From positions 5,411,501-5,475,500 of the forward strand of contig NC_084892.1 in NCBI RefSeq assembly GCF_958979055.1: a DNA stretch of 64,000 nt, in the 5' to 3' direction. The DNA comes from Alnus glutinosa (lineage: Eukaryota > Streptophyta > Magnoliopsida > Fagales > Betulaceae). The notes beneath the pieces were generated by a model, which was given only the letters and a program-made list of their open reading frames with translations, was not told the origin of the DNA and ran no database searches. Made by a program: the position numbers and the translations under genes. Below are positions 47,214 to 59,371 of this stretch, in pieces (the stretch's first letter is position 1; each line of letters begins with the position of its first letter).

Positions 47214-48265
47214 GAGCACTCCCATTAGTTTTTCAACTATTTTTCCTATATTTAGGGAACAAAACTACTTTTTGCTTCTCTATAAAAAATCATTCCACAA
47301 TAGATTCCCTTAATTTTTCATATATCAATTAAATACTATTTCTTTATCTTATTTTATTATTTTTTTCTTTTTCTTATTTTATTTCTTTATTCTTTATTCT
47401 TTTATTTCTTTTCTTTTTTTCCCTCTTCCTCTCTCTCGTCTTCTCCATAAACTTCCCTAAATCCCTCCTCTCTCACCTCCGCCTCCCTCACCCTCCACGG
47501 ATTGCCCGGTTTATTCCCCGCCGATAGCGACAAAGACTTGATTATTGGGTGGTGCTTGGCATCGCCGGGGCGATGAGTGCCTCGCTGATCGTCAATCCAT
47601 AAGACAACCACAAGGTACTCTTGCCCAGCCATTTGACAAAGTAGGTGGCGATCCTATCGCCCAAGCCAATCTTGACGAAGCCGAGGGCAAAGAAGAAGGA
47701 GATGACGAAGAGCCAGATGACCTCGTTGGTGAAAGCGGAGAAGGCGCAGGAGAAGGACAGGGTTTTAGTGACGACGGAGGCGGTGAGGCTGAGGAAGGCC
47801 CAGGCTCCGATGGGCAGGGGGCTGAGGACGAGGCCGGAGATGGTGGAGATGAAAATGGAGAGCAATTGCCGCCTTGGGAGAGACTTCGGGGGGTTTGGGG
47901 ATGAGGAACTTCACAATGAGGCCGACGGAGATTGAGATGAGGAAGGGGATGGGCTTGACGCCTAGTGGAGGAGGCGGGGATGGTGAATTTGTGGAAGAGG
48001 AGGTGTGGATGGGTGGGAGGTGAGGTTTGAAGTCGAGGGAGAGCTTCGGCGATGGGGGGAAGATAGAGGAGGAGGAGAGAGGAGAGAGATCGAGGAGAGA
48101 GCGTTTTTTATTTTATTAAAATAATGGGTTGGGAAGCACTGTTTGCTTCCCAACCAAAAAACCCAAGTTTAGGGTACCTGTTAGAGGGTAATTTTTGATT
48201 TTTTTATGATATTTTTCCTAAACATTAGAAATGGAACCATTATTCATAGACTGATGGGAGTGTTC
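47214..48265. mobile_element. PIF/Harbinger-like TIR element carrying a captured gene fragment
   Basis: The left end GAGCACTCCCATTAGTTTTT and the inverted right end GAACACTCCCATCAGTCTAT match at 16 of 20 positions. TTA flanks both ends (47211-47213 and 48266-48268), the 3-bp duplication typical of PIF/Harbinger elements. The 1052-bp element has no transposase. Its centre is a GC-rich piece of a plastid dicarboxylate translocator gene on the minus strand (47498-48110), bordered on both sides by AT-rich element sequence. This is the structure of a Pack-type transposon. The element at 62435-62854 has similar GAGC... ends and TAA duplications, so a source of transposase for this family may exist in the genome. 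Confidence 0.8.
47498..48110 (-). pseudogene. Plastid 2-oxoglutarate/malate translocator (DiT) gene fragment
   Basis: Minus-strand reading gives a Ser/Pro-rich stretch like a transit peptide (about 48110-47980), then GVKPIPFLISISVGLIVKFL, a frameshift by a 2-bp loss near 47876, then SIFISTISGLVLSPLPIGAW, TASVVTKTLSFSCAFSAFTN, EVIWLFVISFFFALGFVK, GLGDRIATYFVKWLGKST and GLTISEALIAPAMPSTT. About 26 bp are missing at 47545, after which IIKSLSLSAGNKP appears in another frame. The intact proteins are inner-envelope antiporters of the DASS/DiT family with a dozen membrane segments; only the N-terminal third is here. The frameshifts make it nonfunctional as a transporter. It lies wholly inside the TIR element at 47214-48265. 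Confidence 0.92.
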
Positions 48266-48268
48266 TTA

Positions 48269-49390
48269 GGGGGGGTTGGTGGAAACCATGGTCTTCCTTC
48301 TCAAAAAAATAAAAAAATAATGTATTTGTTAGCCTTAATATATATATATATATATTTTTTTTTTTCCAAAAAATTAGGCCTTTTTTGTTTACTTAGCCCC
48401 TCAATATATATATTTTTTTAATTTTTTTTTATAAATATGACCCCTTAAAGTAAAATTTCTAATTCTGTCCGTGGACTACTACATACTAGGGTGTCAAGAC
48501 AGTCACATAAATAAATATCTGGAAGTCTGAAATGGGAGAGAGAGAGAGAGAGAGAGAGAGAGACCCTTGGCATTCTTTGGAAGACGAAGAGGCCATTTCT
48601 TTTCTCCTATCTTAATGTCATAACTCATAACTGCAATGGCGTACAGCTTGCAATCTTCCCACTGCTTGAGAATGAAGCAACTGTTTTTCTTTTTATTCAA
48701 ATTTAAAACCCCAACTATCTAAAAAGTACAATATTAGGAACAAACAAAAAACCCCTTCATAAAGAAAACTAGTAAAAAAAAAAAAAAAAGTTTTTCTATC
48801 AATATAGGTCGAAGTTATATAATTCACGAGCAATTATTGCCACAAAAATCTGCCATCTTAAATTGATCGTTGATTAATGTTATTTAGTAAACTATTTACT
48901 ATTATATAATTCGATAATGTGATAGTAAAAATAAATTTTAAAGGCTTATTTTTATTTTCACATTATTTTATTATATATCAATAGTGTAACGAACTATTCA
49001 TTACATTATAGTTTGTTAATATAATTATTTTATAATAGAAAGCAAAAGACAAAATAAATAAATAAATAAATTTAAACATACCTAAGATGAAATAAATTAA
49101 AAATAAAGAGGAAATTGCTTTTTAAAAAATAAAATAAAATAAAAATCACCAGTGTAATGAGACCTATTTGCAAAAGAACCCCTATTGGAGTAGACTTCCA
49201 TGGTACCTCCAAGCAGTCCCTAACGAAAACGCTGAAAGTGGTAAAAACGCAAAGTTCAAGTAATTGGCTATGCCATTTTTGGTTATTTGCCTCATATAGT
49301 ATTCTGTCTGTCACCTTTCTATTCTCTATCCCAATAATGGTCGTACTTTCCTTCATTAGCCCCTAAGAATCCCTATCTTTTTCAAGCAAA
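48269..49390. other. Intergenic DNA upstream of the MADS-box gene
   Basis: Contains a (GA)n microsatellite at about 48536-48563, an A-run near 48776 and an AAAT-type short repeat at about 49053-49072. No gene is seen. Confidence 0.45.
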
Positions 49391-49395
49391 CACAG

Positions 49396-49403
49396 TTATA
49401 TAT
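49396..49403 (+). promoter_or_regulatory. Probable TATA box of the MADS-box gene
   Basis: TTATATATAG lies about 110 bp upstream of the ATG at 49509. This suggests a leader of roughly 80 bp containing the purine-rich GAGAGAAAGAGAGACG stretch. Confidence 0.5.
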
Positions 49404-49508
49404 AGTGCTTCCTTTCCTCTCTTCTTCCTCCCATATGAATGCTAGCTAGCGTTTGGGGGGCAGGAAAAGAAAAATTATCTGAGAGAAAGAGAGACGCAGG
49501 AAAAAACA

Positions 49509-52500
49509 ATGGGTAGAGGTAAAATCGAGATAAAGAGGATCGATAATCTGAACAGCCGGCAGGTCACGTTTTCGAAACGCCGTACTGGGTTGCTCAAGAA
49601 GGCCAAGGAACTGTCGGTTCTGTGCGACGCCGAGGTTGCAGTCGTCATTTTCTCTAGCACAGGGAAGCTCTACGAGTTTTCCAGCTCTAGGTACGTGGCC
49701 CCCTTGATTTGAAACTTCTTGTTTGGCTTTTCAATCTAAGATTTTGTAAGGGTTTTATCAATGAGTTAAGATAATTGCAAAATGTTATCAAGAATGATGT
49801 TTATTTGTTACAAATCTGGGTTTGTGACGGCCGGGCAGTTGTTTAGAATGTGGATGAATATGTTTTCCGGCTATCTTGTGGCCCAAGTTATAAAGAAAGT
49901 AGAGCTTGTTTGGGGACACTTTTACAGCAAAAAGTTAAAAACATTATCACTTCATAAAAAAAAAAAAAATTACAATATTATTTTTTTTTTTTTAAAGTGA
50001 TAGATTCGGACTTGGAATATTATCACTAAAAATAGAAACTAATTTTAGGTTGAAAAAATATGAAAGAAAAAGCCAAATATAGAGGATGTTAAGAAGAAAT
50101 AATTTGATGGCAATTGAGAAAGCTAATTAATTTGTTGAAGAAGAAAATTTAATTAGGAAAATGCCATTTTTATAACAAAAACAAGAAGTACTTGAATATT
50201 TCTTTTCTCACATAACAGATCTCATGTATGGGAGAGCAGTACGTATGGGTAGGTAACATATTCCCTTTGATAAAAGATAAAATATTATTTTAGCAAAATA
50301 GTTATATAGTTTTTATTGCATAAGGTAAGTCACTGAATAATTAAATTTAAAGAATAATTACGTTTCATTCTCTTGCACAGATTTAACGATAAATTTGCAA
50401 AAGAGATGAGCAAAAAAATGAGTAAGCACATTTCTTAAATTTAATTGTGACTGACATGACTGTCACATAACATATCACATGACAGTCATGTATATGATCA
50501 TGTCAGTTTATAAGTTCACGAACACTTCTTATACTTCTTATATTGGTCACTAATGCATTAAATTCAGTTTTTGATGTTGATGAATTTGTGGCCCAAGGCC
50601 AAGTTACTAGAAACTGGATTAAAGTTATCTTGCCTTGTTGTAGTGAAATTGCATGGCTGACGATAAATTCCCCCAATGATATGTTACATGCACTACTTGT
50701 GTGGGATCAAATGGTATAATATGGGCGAATTTAAATTATTTAATAAGAAAATAATAATATATGGTATATTTTTTAAGGAATTCTAGAGCATCTTAATCCA
50801 TATAACATGTTTCTTATCATTGATTTTTTTTTTTTTTTTAATTCATGAAGCATGGAGCAAACTCTTTCAAAATACAGCAGGAGTCTGGATTTGGATCCTT
50901 CGGATAAGCTTGCAACAGAGGTGTGTAATCCAAGGCTTGATTATAATCATGGTGTACATTTTTTTGGCTCTAATTAACCTTTTGACGTGACCAAATTGTT
51001 GAACATGAAAGAAAAAAGATACAGTTGATCAAAGTGATCCAAGGCATTAAGTTTGGTATATGTATCACATGTTTGCCTGTTTTTCGATAGAATTAAGATT
51101 CTTATATATATCTGAGCTCTGTTAAATAAACAGCAGGTGCAAGATGACGTGAATGCACTGAAGGATGAGTTTGATAAGCTACGGTTGGCATACCTGTAAG
51201 TCATCCTGACCATATATTCAATGTCATTTGGTAATGATCTAACCGATGACATAGACAATCATTTCACAAGCCTAGGACACAGTAAACAAAATAAATAGAA
51301 ACTAAACTTGCTCCCTCAAATTTACACCCAAATTCCAGTGTTCTCCCAAATTTTAAATTGTTAAAATGACTCATCAAACTGCTTAGTTCTTTCACTGAAC
51401 TCCGTTAAAATTTTTTGTTAAATCTGACGAAAAATAGATAAAATATTCATTATACCCCTATCTTTTTGCGAAAATATAATTATGCCCTCAAATTAAAAAA
51501 AAATTCACATAGACCCACAACTTGATTGGGGGTATCTGGCCATTGCGACCCACGGCTAAGCTGTGGGTTTCTAACCTTGGAGACCCGCAGCCAGGTCGTG
51601 GGTCTGGAGGAGACTTGCAGCCTGGCCATAGGTCTTAAATTGTAGACCTCCCATGGTCTTTTTTTTTTTTTTTTTTAAAATTTTTTTTTTAAAATTTTTA
51701 AATTTTTATCTGATGTAGGGGTATTATTGACATTTTTCTTAATTTTTTTATTTTTTATTTTAATTTAATTTTAATTTTTTCGGATTTGCAGAAAATTTTT
51801 AACGGATGAGGCTAAATGAAAGAATTATAGTTTGGAGGGTTAATTGCAACGTTTAAAAGTTTGGGCAAAATTTGAGGGAAGAAAGAGTTAATTTTTTTGT
51901 TATTTTATTAGGAAAAACAAAAAAAAAAGAAGAACTTTTGTATGAAACCCTTACAATTTATAATTTGCGTGGAATGAGGGACTCAAGATTAATTTTTTTT
52001 TTTTTTTGATATGATCTCATTTGATTGCTACTGTTAATGTCCCGGAACAGACTAATTTTATGGTGTCGAAACACGTCACTAGAGGACTACCTCTTGAATT
52101 TATTTTTCCTTTCCTTTAGTCCCCATTCTTATAGGCTTTCTGATTATATAGGCGGATGTTGGGTAAGGAGCTGGATGACTTGAGCTTCAAAGAGTTGCAG
52201 CACCTAGAGGAACAGTTGAGTGAAGGGATATTATCTGTGAAGGACAAGAAGGTGCTGAATTATATACTTACATTTTTATACTTCTTTAGTAGCGTTAATT
52301 CACTACTTATTCCAAAAGTTTAGGTTTATAAGAAATAGTAAGTTTAATCATTCAATTAATATTTAATACTCTCCCTCACGTGTGGGTTTCAACTCACTCA
52401 AAAAGTAAGGCAAAAAACGTAAAATTAAAGTATGCAATGATTGTTTGAACTCATGACTTCTATTATAATACTATGTTAAATCAACACTTATCCTAAAAAA

Positions 52501-55500
52501 ACTTAAGCAAGAAGTGGTAAATTTAATCTTTTGATTAATATTCTAACAAGGGTATACTGCATTTACTTTAAATTAAGGTCTCTCCTAAACTTTAAATTTG
52601 ATAAATCAACCCTAAATACAAGATTGATTACAATGTTCTCCTATGGTTACAGTTTTTCCAATTTCTAACCTAAAATTTTATGTGTTTATTAATGATCATA
52701 TGAGCTTGTAATCACGTGATAAACATATCAAAATTTTAGGTTAGATATGAATTTCAAGCTCGGTAGTGGTTTCTTTCACAGGCATTAACTGAAACTTTAA
52801 TGTTGCAGGAGGAAGTGCTTTTAGAGCAACTCAAGAGGTCCAGGTTACAGGTAAATTAGACAATCTTTTATGAATGAATGCAGGTCTTTTTTCTTTTTCC
52901 TTTTAATCTTTTGGTTGCTTTTATGAATGAGCATCTTAATTAGGATCGATAGAAAAAGGTCTCATCAGTTAAAAAATTATTTTCACAGAAAGCTATTTTA
53001 TGATTGACTCTGTCAGTTATAAATTGCTACTCTTTCCAGCGAAAAGTTTTCACCCTAGTAACTTGGGAATTAAGAAAGGAGCCAGATGGTCCAACCCGCA
53101 AAGCAAGGCCCAAAAAGAGGGGCGCCTTTAAATGTTTAAGTACTTTATATGAGAATATAAAAATATTAGACATGGTTTGGAGAACTCAATTGCTGTGATC
53201 ATCTTTTTGGTCTTGTCCTATTATCAAATGGAGATTTGTTTTTTGAATCATTGCTTCTGTGTTTGAGACATTTGTTTGGAGAACTCAATTGCGAACAATT
53301 TAGCTCACTTAAAACTCCCTTGTGGTGATGGGTCAATTTTAGGCTCAACTTCAATCAAATGAAAGAAAATTTTGAATTTTGGCTTGCAATAATTTGACTC
53401 AAACTTGAAACTTGAAAAAAAAAAAATCAATTGTCAGACCTTTTTGGCAATTCGGTGTTGCATTTACTTGAGAATTATTGATGAACTGTCCAAAGTTTTT
53501 TTTAGGTTTTATGTTGGCAATTCAGTGTCAAAATTAGTTTGGTTGTAAGACTAAGTTAGGTTGCTAAGTTGCTTTTTTAGTTGGAGTTCAAATTGTGTTG
53601 AAAACTAAAGTTTAGGTACTATTGGTCGAAGTCTAGTCAAAAGATGTTCAAAAGCGGTTGCAGTGCGTCTCAAAGAACAGAGTTCCATAGAGGCTTGGTC
53701 GCAATGGTGGTCGATAGCCGATCGAATGAGGACTTCAAGAAGATTAAATTTTGAACTCCTATGAGGTTGGGTCGCAAGGCGGTTGATCAAGGTTCGAACA
53801 AAACCATTATTGAGCTTTACAAAGAAGCCACCGAGAGCCTTGGTCGCAAGCTAGTCAAAGACAGTTCGAACGAAATTGTTTTACAAGGAGTCACAGAAAC
53901 GTCCGATCGATGCTCGATCGTAAAAAGTTCGAACGGTGAGTCTCACTGAAGTAGATTCGAGGCACTCGATCGAAGCCCGGTCGCTGAACATTCGAATGTC
54001 GCTACTAAGAAAAATGTGAAACCTTAGTACGCGTTCGAACGCATCATTAACCCGTTCGAATGCCGCGGCCTCAAACAGAGATTTTCATAAACCGACTTTC
54101 ACTAAACCTTAGGTTTTCTCAAGCCTATATAAGCATCCTTATGCACGATCTTAAGTGAGACTTGAGGCCTTTGTTTTGTGAGCTAAGAGAATTTTTATTT
54201 TATGCCTTGACTTAATACCTCTCTTAGAGTTTTGTTAAACCACACCAAAATTTCACAAAAACCTTTAACCATCGGAGTTTTGGGATTACAAGAGGAGACT
54301 TGATAGAAGAATTGAACGGAGGTTTTAAAGTTTTTGCGGTAGGAGACAATCGGGTCGTTTGTCGAGATGTACATAAGGTTTAGTTACAAAGGTTTTGTAG
54401 GTTAAATTGTGTAATTTGATTCTTCTATACTGGATATGTTTCTTGGGTTTGACCATATTGGAATGGTTTTACCTTAGAAAAGTTCTTCAAAGGGTTTCCA
54501 CTTCTTCACCGAATTGTTGTGTTTAATAGTTTGATTACTTTTCTTATATTGGTGATTGTTGTGTAGTTTCTAAATTTTAATTTGTTGAATATTTTGAAAA
54601 ACATCTTTTCACCCCCCTAAGTGTTGTTTGGAGTCGATGGGGAAATTTCAGTTTTATCACCACTAAATAAGTTTAGGCTACTGAAAATACCTATGTGGGA
54701 ATTAATAACATGCTCTTTTGGGTTAACCCTCACTTTCCAATCGAGTAACTTACATATCTTATTCCCTTCTTGGGTTTTAATTTACCCTCAGGAACAAAAG
54801 GCCGCGCTAGAGAATGAGACCCTGCGCAAACAGGTGAGAATCAAACTTGATTCAACTATGATGTACATCAAAACCATTTCTTTTATGTAAAACTTTATAA
54901 ACATAAATAGTTGCATTAATTCTTTTTATTGTCTGCAAATATGAACAGCTTGAGGAAATGCGGCGAAGCTGCAAGTCGCCTTTCCTTCAATTCAACCCTG
55001 TGGAGAGGAGGTTTTGTCTCACAGATTCAAAAGCTGTCTCTACCTCTGCATCTGAGGAAAGTGAGCATTCAGACACTTCTTTGCACTTGGGGTAAGTTGT
55101 GAAGTTTGCATGATCAGTACAATATCTCCCAGTATTCTCTAGCTAATTAGTCCATGTTTAATTGTTTCTCCTATGTTTTCTTTTCCTCCATTTGATTTGG
55201 TTATCAACCAAGAATTTTAGGGAACCTTCGTCCCTAAAATATATTATGGGCTTTGTGCTTAAGAATTGTCCACATTTTGATCATGATACTTCATTTACAC
55301 TCATTTTAAGGGGCTGTGCAGAAAAAACTAAGAAGTGACCTGTTAAATTTTGGGTGTGTTTGGGTTTGCTATTTTAAAACGTGTGATTTGAATACACAGA
55401 ATTTTTTACGTTTTCACAGCGCAATTTTTTAAAACGCACTTACTCTTAAATGCTATACACTCCACCTAGAGCTTGTAGCAACAACGAAATGCTGAAGGAT

Positions 55501-55784
55501 GGTATTGGTTTTATGGTGGCATGAGTTTCAGGCTTAACAAATATCAGTTTTGTTGCCTTTGACCATACCAATTTTGAATACTTTTAGATAGCATATTAAT
55601 ATAGAGAGGTTAATTTTAATCATAATTCATTGAAATTCGTTTCCAAATCCTAGTTTGATCTGTTCTTACAATTTTTGTCCATAATTTGTTTCTCAGGCTG
55701 TCTGCAGATGTTCGTAGGAAGAGAAAAGCACGAAAGATTGAACATAGATGCAATGACTCAGGGAGTCAAGTGGCGTCGGAGTGA
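49509..55784 (+). CDS. AGL18/AGL15-type MIKC MADS-box transcription factor, 242 aa
   Basis: DNA-binding regulator of the AGL15/AGL18 clade, which acts in embryogenesis and as a floral repressor in Arabidopsis. My model is join(49509..49690, 50851..50920, 51134..51195, 52152..52251, 52809..52850, 54792..54833, 54949..55091, 55697..55784). All junctions are GT-AG and the frame is open throughout. The MADS domain (1-61) is intact: [38 protein letters not shown]. The K domain (about 85-165) follows with [20 protein letters not shown] and [14 protein letters not shown]. The C-terminal SDTSLHLGL holds an LxLxL motif of the EAR repressor type, split across the last intron. The ending GSQVASE is very like the end of AGL18 (GSQVASD). 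Intron 5 is 1.9 kb and holds LTR-like DNA; intron 3 holds a long-TIR element. The third exon has a CAGCAG tandem acceptor. Confidence 0.94.
51302..51893. mobile_element. Long-TIR MITE in intron 3 of the MADS gene
   Basis: The left arm (GCTCCCTCAAATTTACACCC, TCTTTCACTGAACTCCGTTA) and the inverted right arm (TTCCCTCAAATTTTGCCCAA, TCTTTCATTTAGCCTCATCC) share a run of matches over about 110 bp. The core contains GC-richer text with repeated words (GACCCACGGC, GACCCGCAGCC). It is probably Mutator-like. Exact ends and target duplications are not resolved. Confidence 0.6.
53510..54630 (+). mobile_element. LTR-retrotransposon fragment in intron 5 of the MADS gene
   Basis: The start is TTGGCAATTCAGTGTCAAAA. 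A stretch with repeated TCGATCG, GTTCGAAC and CGTTCGAA words follows, then a TATA-like CCTATATAAGCATCC (about 54125-54139). It ends near CTTTTCACCCCCCTAAG, as is common at the 3' end of copia-type LTRs. There are no coding frames of a retrotransposon, so it is probably a solo or truncated LTR in the same orientation as the gene. The family assignment is tentative. Confidence 0.5.
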
Positions 55785-56804
55785 TATTTTCATTAAGAAG
55801 TTGCTGTTTGGAGTTAGATAATTGTATTTAGTAGTAAAGTAATGTTACTCTTTACACTCATTTATCACGTCCATTTCATACCGACTGATGTGATGTGTAG
55901 TGTGTTTTAATTGGAGCCACTTAAAACACGCCATCAACCGGTCTAAAATGAGTATAATATAAATGGGTGAAAAGTAGCGTCACTCGTTTTTTCTAGATTT
56001 ATGTAAATACTAATGTTAAGACAATTTAGAGAACATTATTGCAGTTCATTTAATTCACTAGGATTTTGATGCTAATATGGCAGATAACCTCAATATGATT
56101 TGGAAACCGAAAGACTACATAAAGAAGAATTTGCCTTCAATTTTTGAATTGAAGAGCCATTAATTACAAGCTGTACTAAGAGTTTGTAAGGCAATCAAAA
56201 CTCTCTCCGGTTGCCCGGCTCCTCACTAGTTCCTCTCAACTAGAGAGGATCTTGGTCCTTTGTAAAGTACTAAACTTCTCTCTAATTGACGAGAAATATT
56301 CTCAAAATTATAATTTCTTTTAGCCTTATATTTGTCCTGGGTAGTACACTTTTAGTATGCGAGAAACACATATTTTTTTAATATTATTTGAAAAACACAT
56401 TATTTTTTAATATAATTTCCTTGGACTCAATAAATGCAAGTACAAAATCATGTGATTCTCATGTATCCCCTTTAATTTTAAATACCAAGTAATTGGAAGA
56501 AACTCTATCTGTGCTAACTCCCGTAATTTTTTTCTCCAATGGAAAAGGAGTACACAAGTTAATATGCTGAACTTAGTGTCAGTACAACTCAAACATTCAC
56601 ACACAAATTCTCTATGAAATTGCACATAACATACTAGCTTTTTGTATTTGTTAGAATTTTAGTTTTATATATATATATATATATTTTATCAATTTAAGTT
56701 TTAAGAATAAGTGGTAATTAAATATGGTACGAAACTAGTTATCTTGCATTCAAATCACGTCTATGTAAGTTACCTCTCATTTAACCTTTATGTCAAAACA
56801 ATTA
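55785..56804. other. 3' flank of the MADS gene, no further gene
   Basis: AT-rich. The frame at 56407-56625 on the minus strand is unsupported. A TA microsatellite lies at about 56668-56684. Confidence 0.4.
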
Positions 56805-56813
56805 AAACAACTT

Positions 56814-57252
56814 GGGATAACTTCACTTAAAGGTATCGAACTATCGACCTATTTGATTTAAAGGTACTAAACTTTAAAACGTCTTAAACTAGGGTATCCA
56901 ATTTTCAAAACGTCTTAATAACAGGTACTTTGATAGGATTTGCTGTTAAATTTTGCCAAAATTTCCAAAATACCTATGTGTTAATTTTTTTTTTAAAAAA
57001 AAATTATAAAGATTCAGACATAGGTATTTTTGCAAATTCCATTAAATTCTGACCAACACCTAAAATTTAGCAATTTTTTTTTCCCTAAAGAGTATTTTAG
57101 AAATTTCAGCAGGATTTAACAACAAATCCAAACAAAGTACCAGTTATTGAGACGTTTTGAAAACTGAATACCCTAATTTGAAACGTTTTGAAGTTCAGTA
57201 CTCTTAAGTCAAATAGGCCGAATAGTTCGGTACCCTTAAATGAAGTTCTCCC
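56814..57252. mobile_element. Mutator-like MITE with a perfect 9-bp duplication
   Basis: The ends are GGGATAACTTCACTTAAAGG on the left and, inverted, GGGAGAACTTCATTTAAGGG on the right. The inverted repeats continue for about 140 bp (shared words TACTGAACTT/TACTAAACTT, TTTTCAAAACGTCT, GGTACTTTG). AAACAACTT flanks both ends (56805-56813 and 57253-57261). A 9-bp duplication plus long TIRs is the Mutator signature. The 439-bp element is noncoding. Confidence 0.88.
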
Positions 57253-58020
57253 AAACAACTTTATCTTTATCTCACATCCAAATACTTTTTTAAAAAAAAT
57301 TAAAAAAAAAATTAAAAAACACTCCAAAAAAATTAAGAAACAAAACTACTGTTTCAGTCATGTATGATGCATGAACTATTTTTTTTTTTTTTTATTATTA
57401 TTATTATTATTTTAATTTTTATTTTTTCTGAGCGATGCATGACAATATGTAGATGTATTGTCAACAAATATACACATCAACTGTGGGATCTATATAAAGT
57501 CAGCGATCCAACACATATAATCTTCATATTTTCTTTGCTTACGATAATTAATTAGTATATTCTCAACCATTACTTATATTAATTAGATTGTTTATCAGAA
57601 AACAATGGCGATGGTGATGCGAATTGAATTAAAGATGATATATATTACGTTCATATTTTGCCCACGTGGCACTCGATCTGTGATCAACTTCGGCCCCCAA
57701 AATTGTTAGGCCACCAATATATATGATTGGTCGTGGGACAAAGCATGCCTGGTTCGGAACCGTCCAAAATTATTATTAATTTTAATAATAGTAATGTTGA
57801 TTAATTATTAAAAAAGCTTAAGGATTAAGTATTAATCAATTGTTTGGCTTTCCAAATAGATGGGGACAAAGTGGCCTCTCACACAACATAATTTTGCATT
57901 GACTTTTATCCTCATGCTCGTCACCCTTCATGGATTCATGTATATACCCACCATCACAAAGAATAGTCACCTCAAGCCGGGCTACCGCAAAAAATGCTCC
58001 CGACACCGAAGTTATTGGAT

Positions 58021-58213
58021 AAAGTTTTCTTTTAAATTAGGTTAAAGAAAATTCTTTTAATTTAGTTTATTAAAGTACTGACATATGTTTTTGGAGCACG
58101 TGATTTTCATGAGAATTTTTAAACTTACGAATCACATATTCTAATTAAAGATATCTGTCAGTTTAATAGACTGTATTGAAGGATTTCCTCATACCCAATT
58201 TAAAAGAAAACTT
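58021..58213. mobile_element. Small MITE-like element
   Basis: AAAGTTTTCTTTTAAATTAGG at the left end is matched by CCCAATTTAAAAGAAAACTTT at the right end, giving a near-perfect 21-bp inverted repeat about 190 bp apart. No clear target-site duplication. Confidence 0.6.
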
Positions 58214-59299
58214 TCTTTGTAAGTTATTTCATCGATTTATGATTTACAAGTCCCTTATATTGCATGATCTTAAACTTAATTACGAAGTACATATAACTAA
58301 TTAGAAAGGGAAAATAATTAATCTTGTGTTGTAGATGAGGCCTTGCTGGGAAAGATTTGATCCCATCTTTAAATATTATCAAAAACATGTTGCCAAAGAT
58401 CTTGTTTAATGGGAATCAAAGCTAGTTTTAAGCTTAGATGATCTAAAATCTTTTAACGACCCCTTTTCTACTTTCTCCAAAATTTTATAATGGTGGTCAA
58501 ATGTTGGTTCCACGTTGAGGGTCATTTTTCGTATTTTTTTTTTTTTTTTTTTTTTTAAATAATCTCCTGATTTTTAGCATAAGCCCCATCATAGCATACA
58601 AAACTAAGTAATTCTAAATGTTACTCTCGTCTTTCTTGAGTTCCTTTAAAATTGATGATTATTCATTGATAATTTAAAAACTTAAATCCATTTTGAAAGG
58701 ACATAAAAGCGATATGAATTGACATGTAACATTACTTTACAAAACAAAGATTATTAACCATTGGTTTGTAAACACAAGACACAAGTTAGGTGTGCCACCC
58801 ATATGTAATTATTGATGTGACAACCTCACTTTGTATGGTATGAATGGGCAAACCACAAATTTTTAGAAACCCTTAAAAATTAAAGAATTCATTTATATTT
58901 TATTTTTTTTAATGAGATGAATCCCTCAAAATTAATTATTTACCCCCATTTTTTTGTGTATTTATGTTTTGCTCCACTCTTAAAATTCTAACTCCGCCTC
59001 TAAACACAGAACGCAAAGTCTTGCCCTTTATCATGACACTTAAGTAAATATAAATTCTTGAGCAAGGGCTACTCTCTCTCTCTCTCTCTCCCCATTTGGA
59101 AGAAAGGCTGGGATCACATATATATTGTTCCAACTCATAATTGACTAAACAACTTGCACCAAGTGCAGTGTACTGTGTATGCCTGTTGCCTATAAACAAC
59201 CCTTTCACTAACCACGGGGAGCTACCACAAAATCAAATTGCCAACCTTCATGAATTAATCAACTCTTAATAAACTCTTAATAAGCAATTGCAATTGGCA

Positions 59300-59371
59300 A
59301 TGGAAGGAGCTAAGAAAATCAATTTCAAAATTTTCTGCCCCATCATAAGAAAGGGCAACTTCATTGATGAG
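59300..59371 (+). other. Possible first exon of an unrecognised gene
   Basis: ATG followed by 24 codons (MEGAKKINFKIFCPIIRKGN and four more) runs to GATGAG|GTAATA, a plausible splice donor. No downstream exon that continues it could be found in this window before the TA-rich tract. It may be a chance frame or the remains of a gene interrupted by repeats. I do not recognise the peptide. Confidence 0.2.

Noticed and set aside
47545..47935. Acidic plus-strand frames of 96-119 aa at 47.5-47.9 kb
   Set aside because: They are antisense shadows of the GC-rich DiT fragment.
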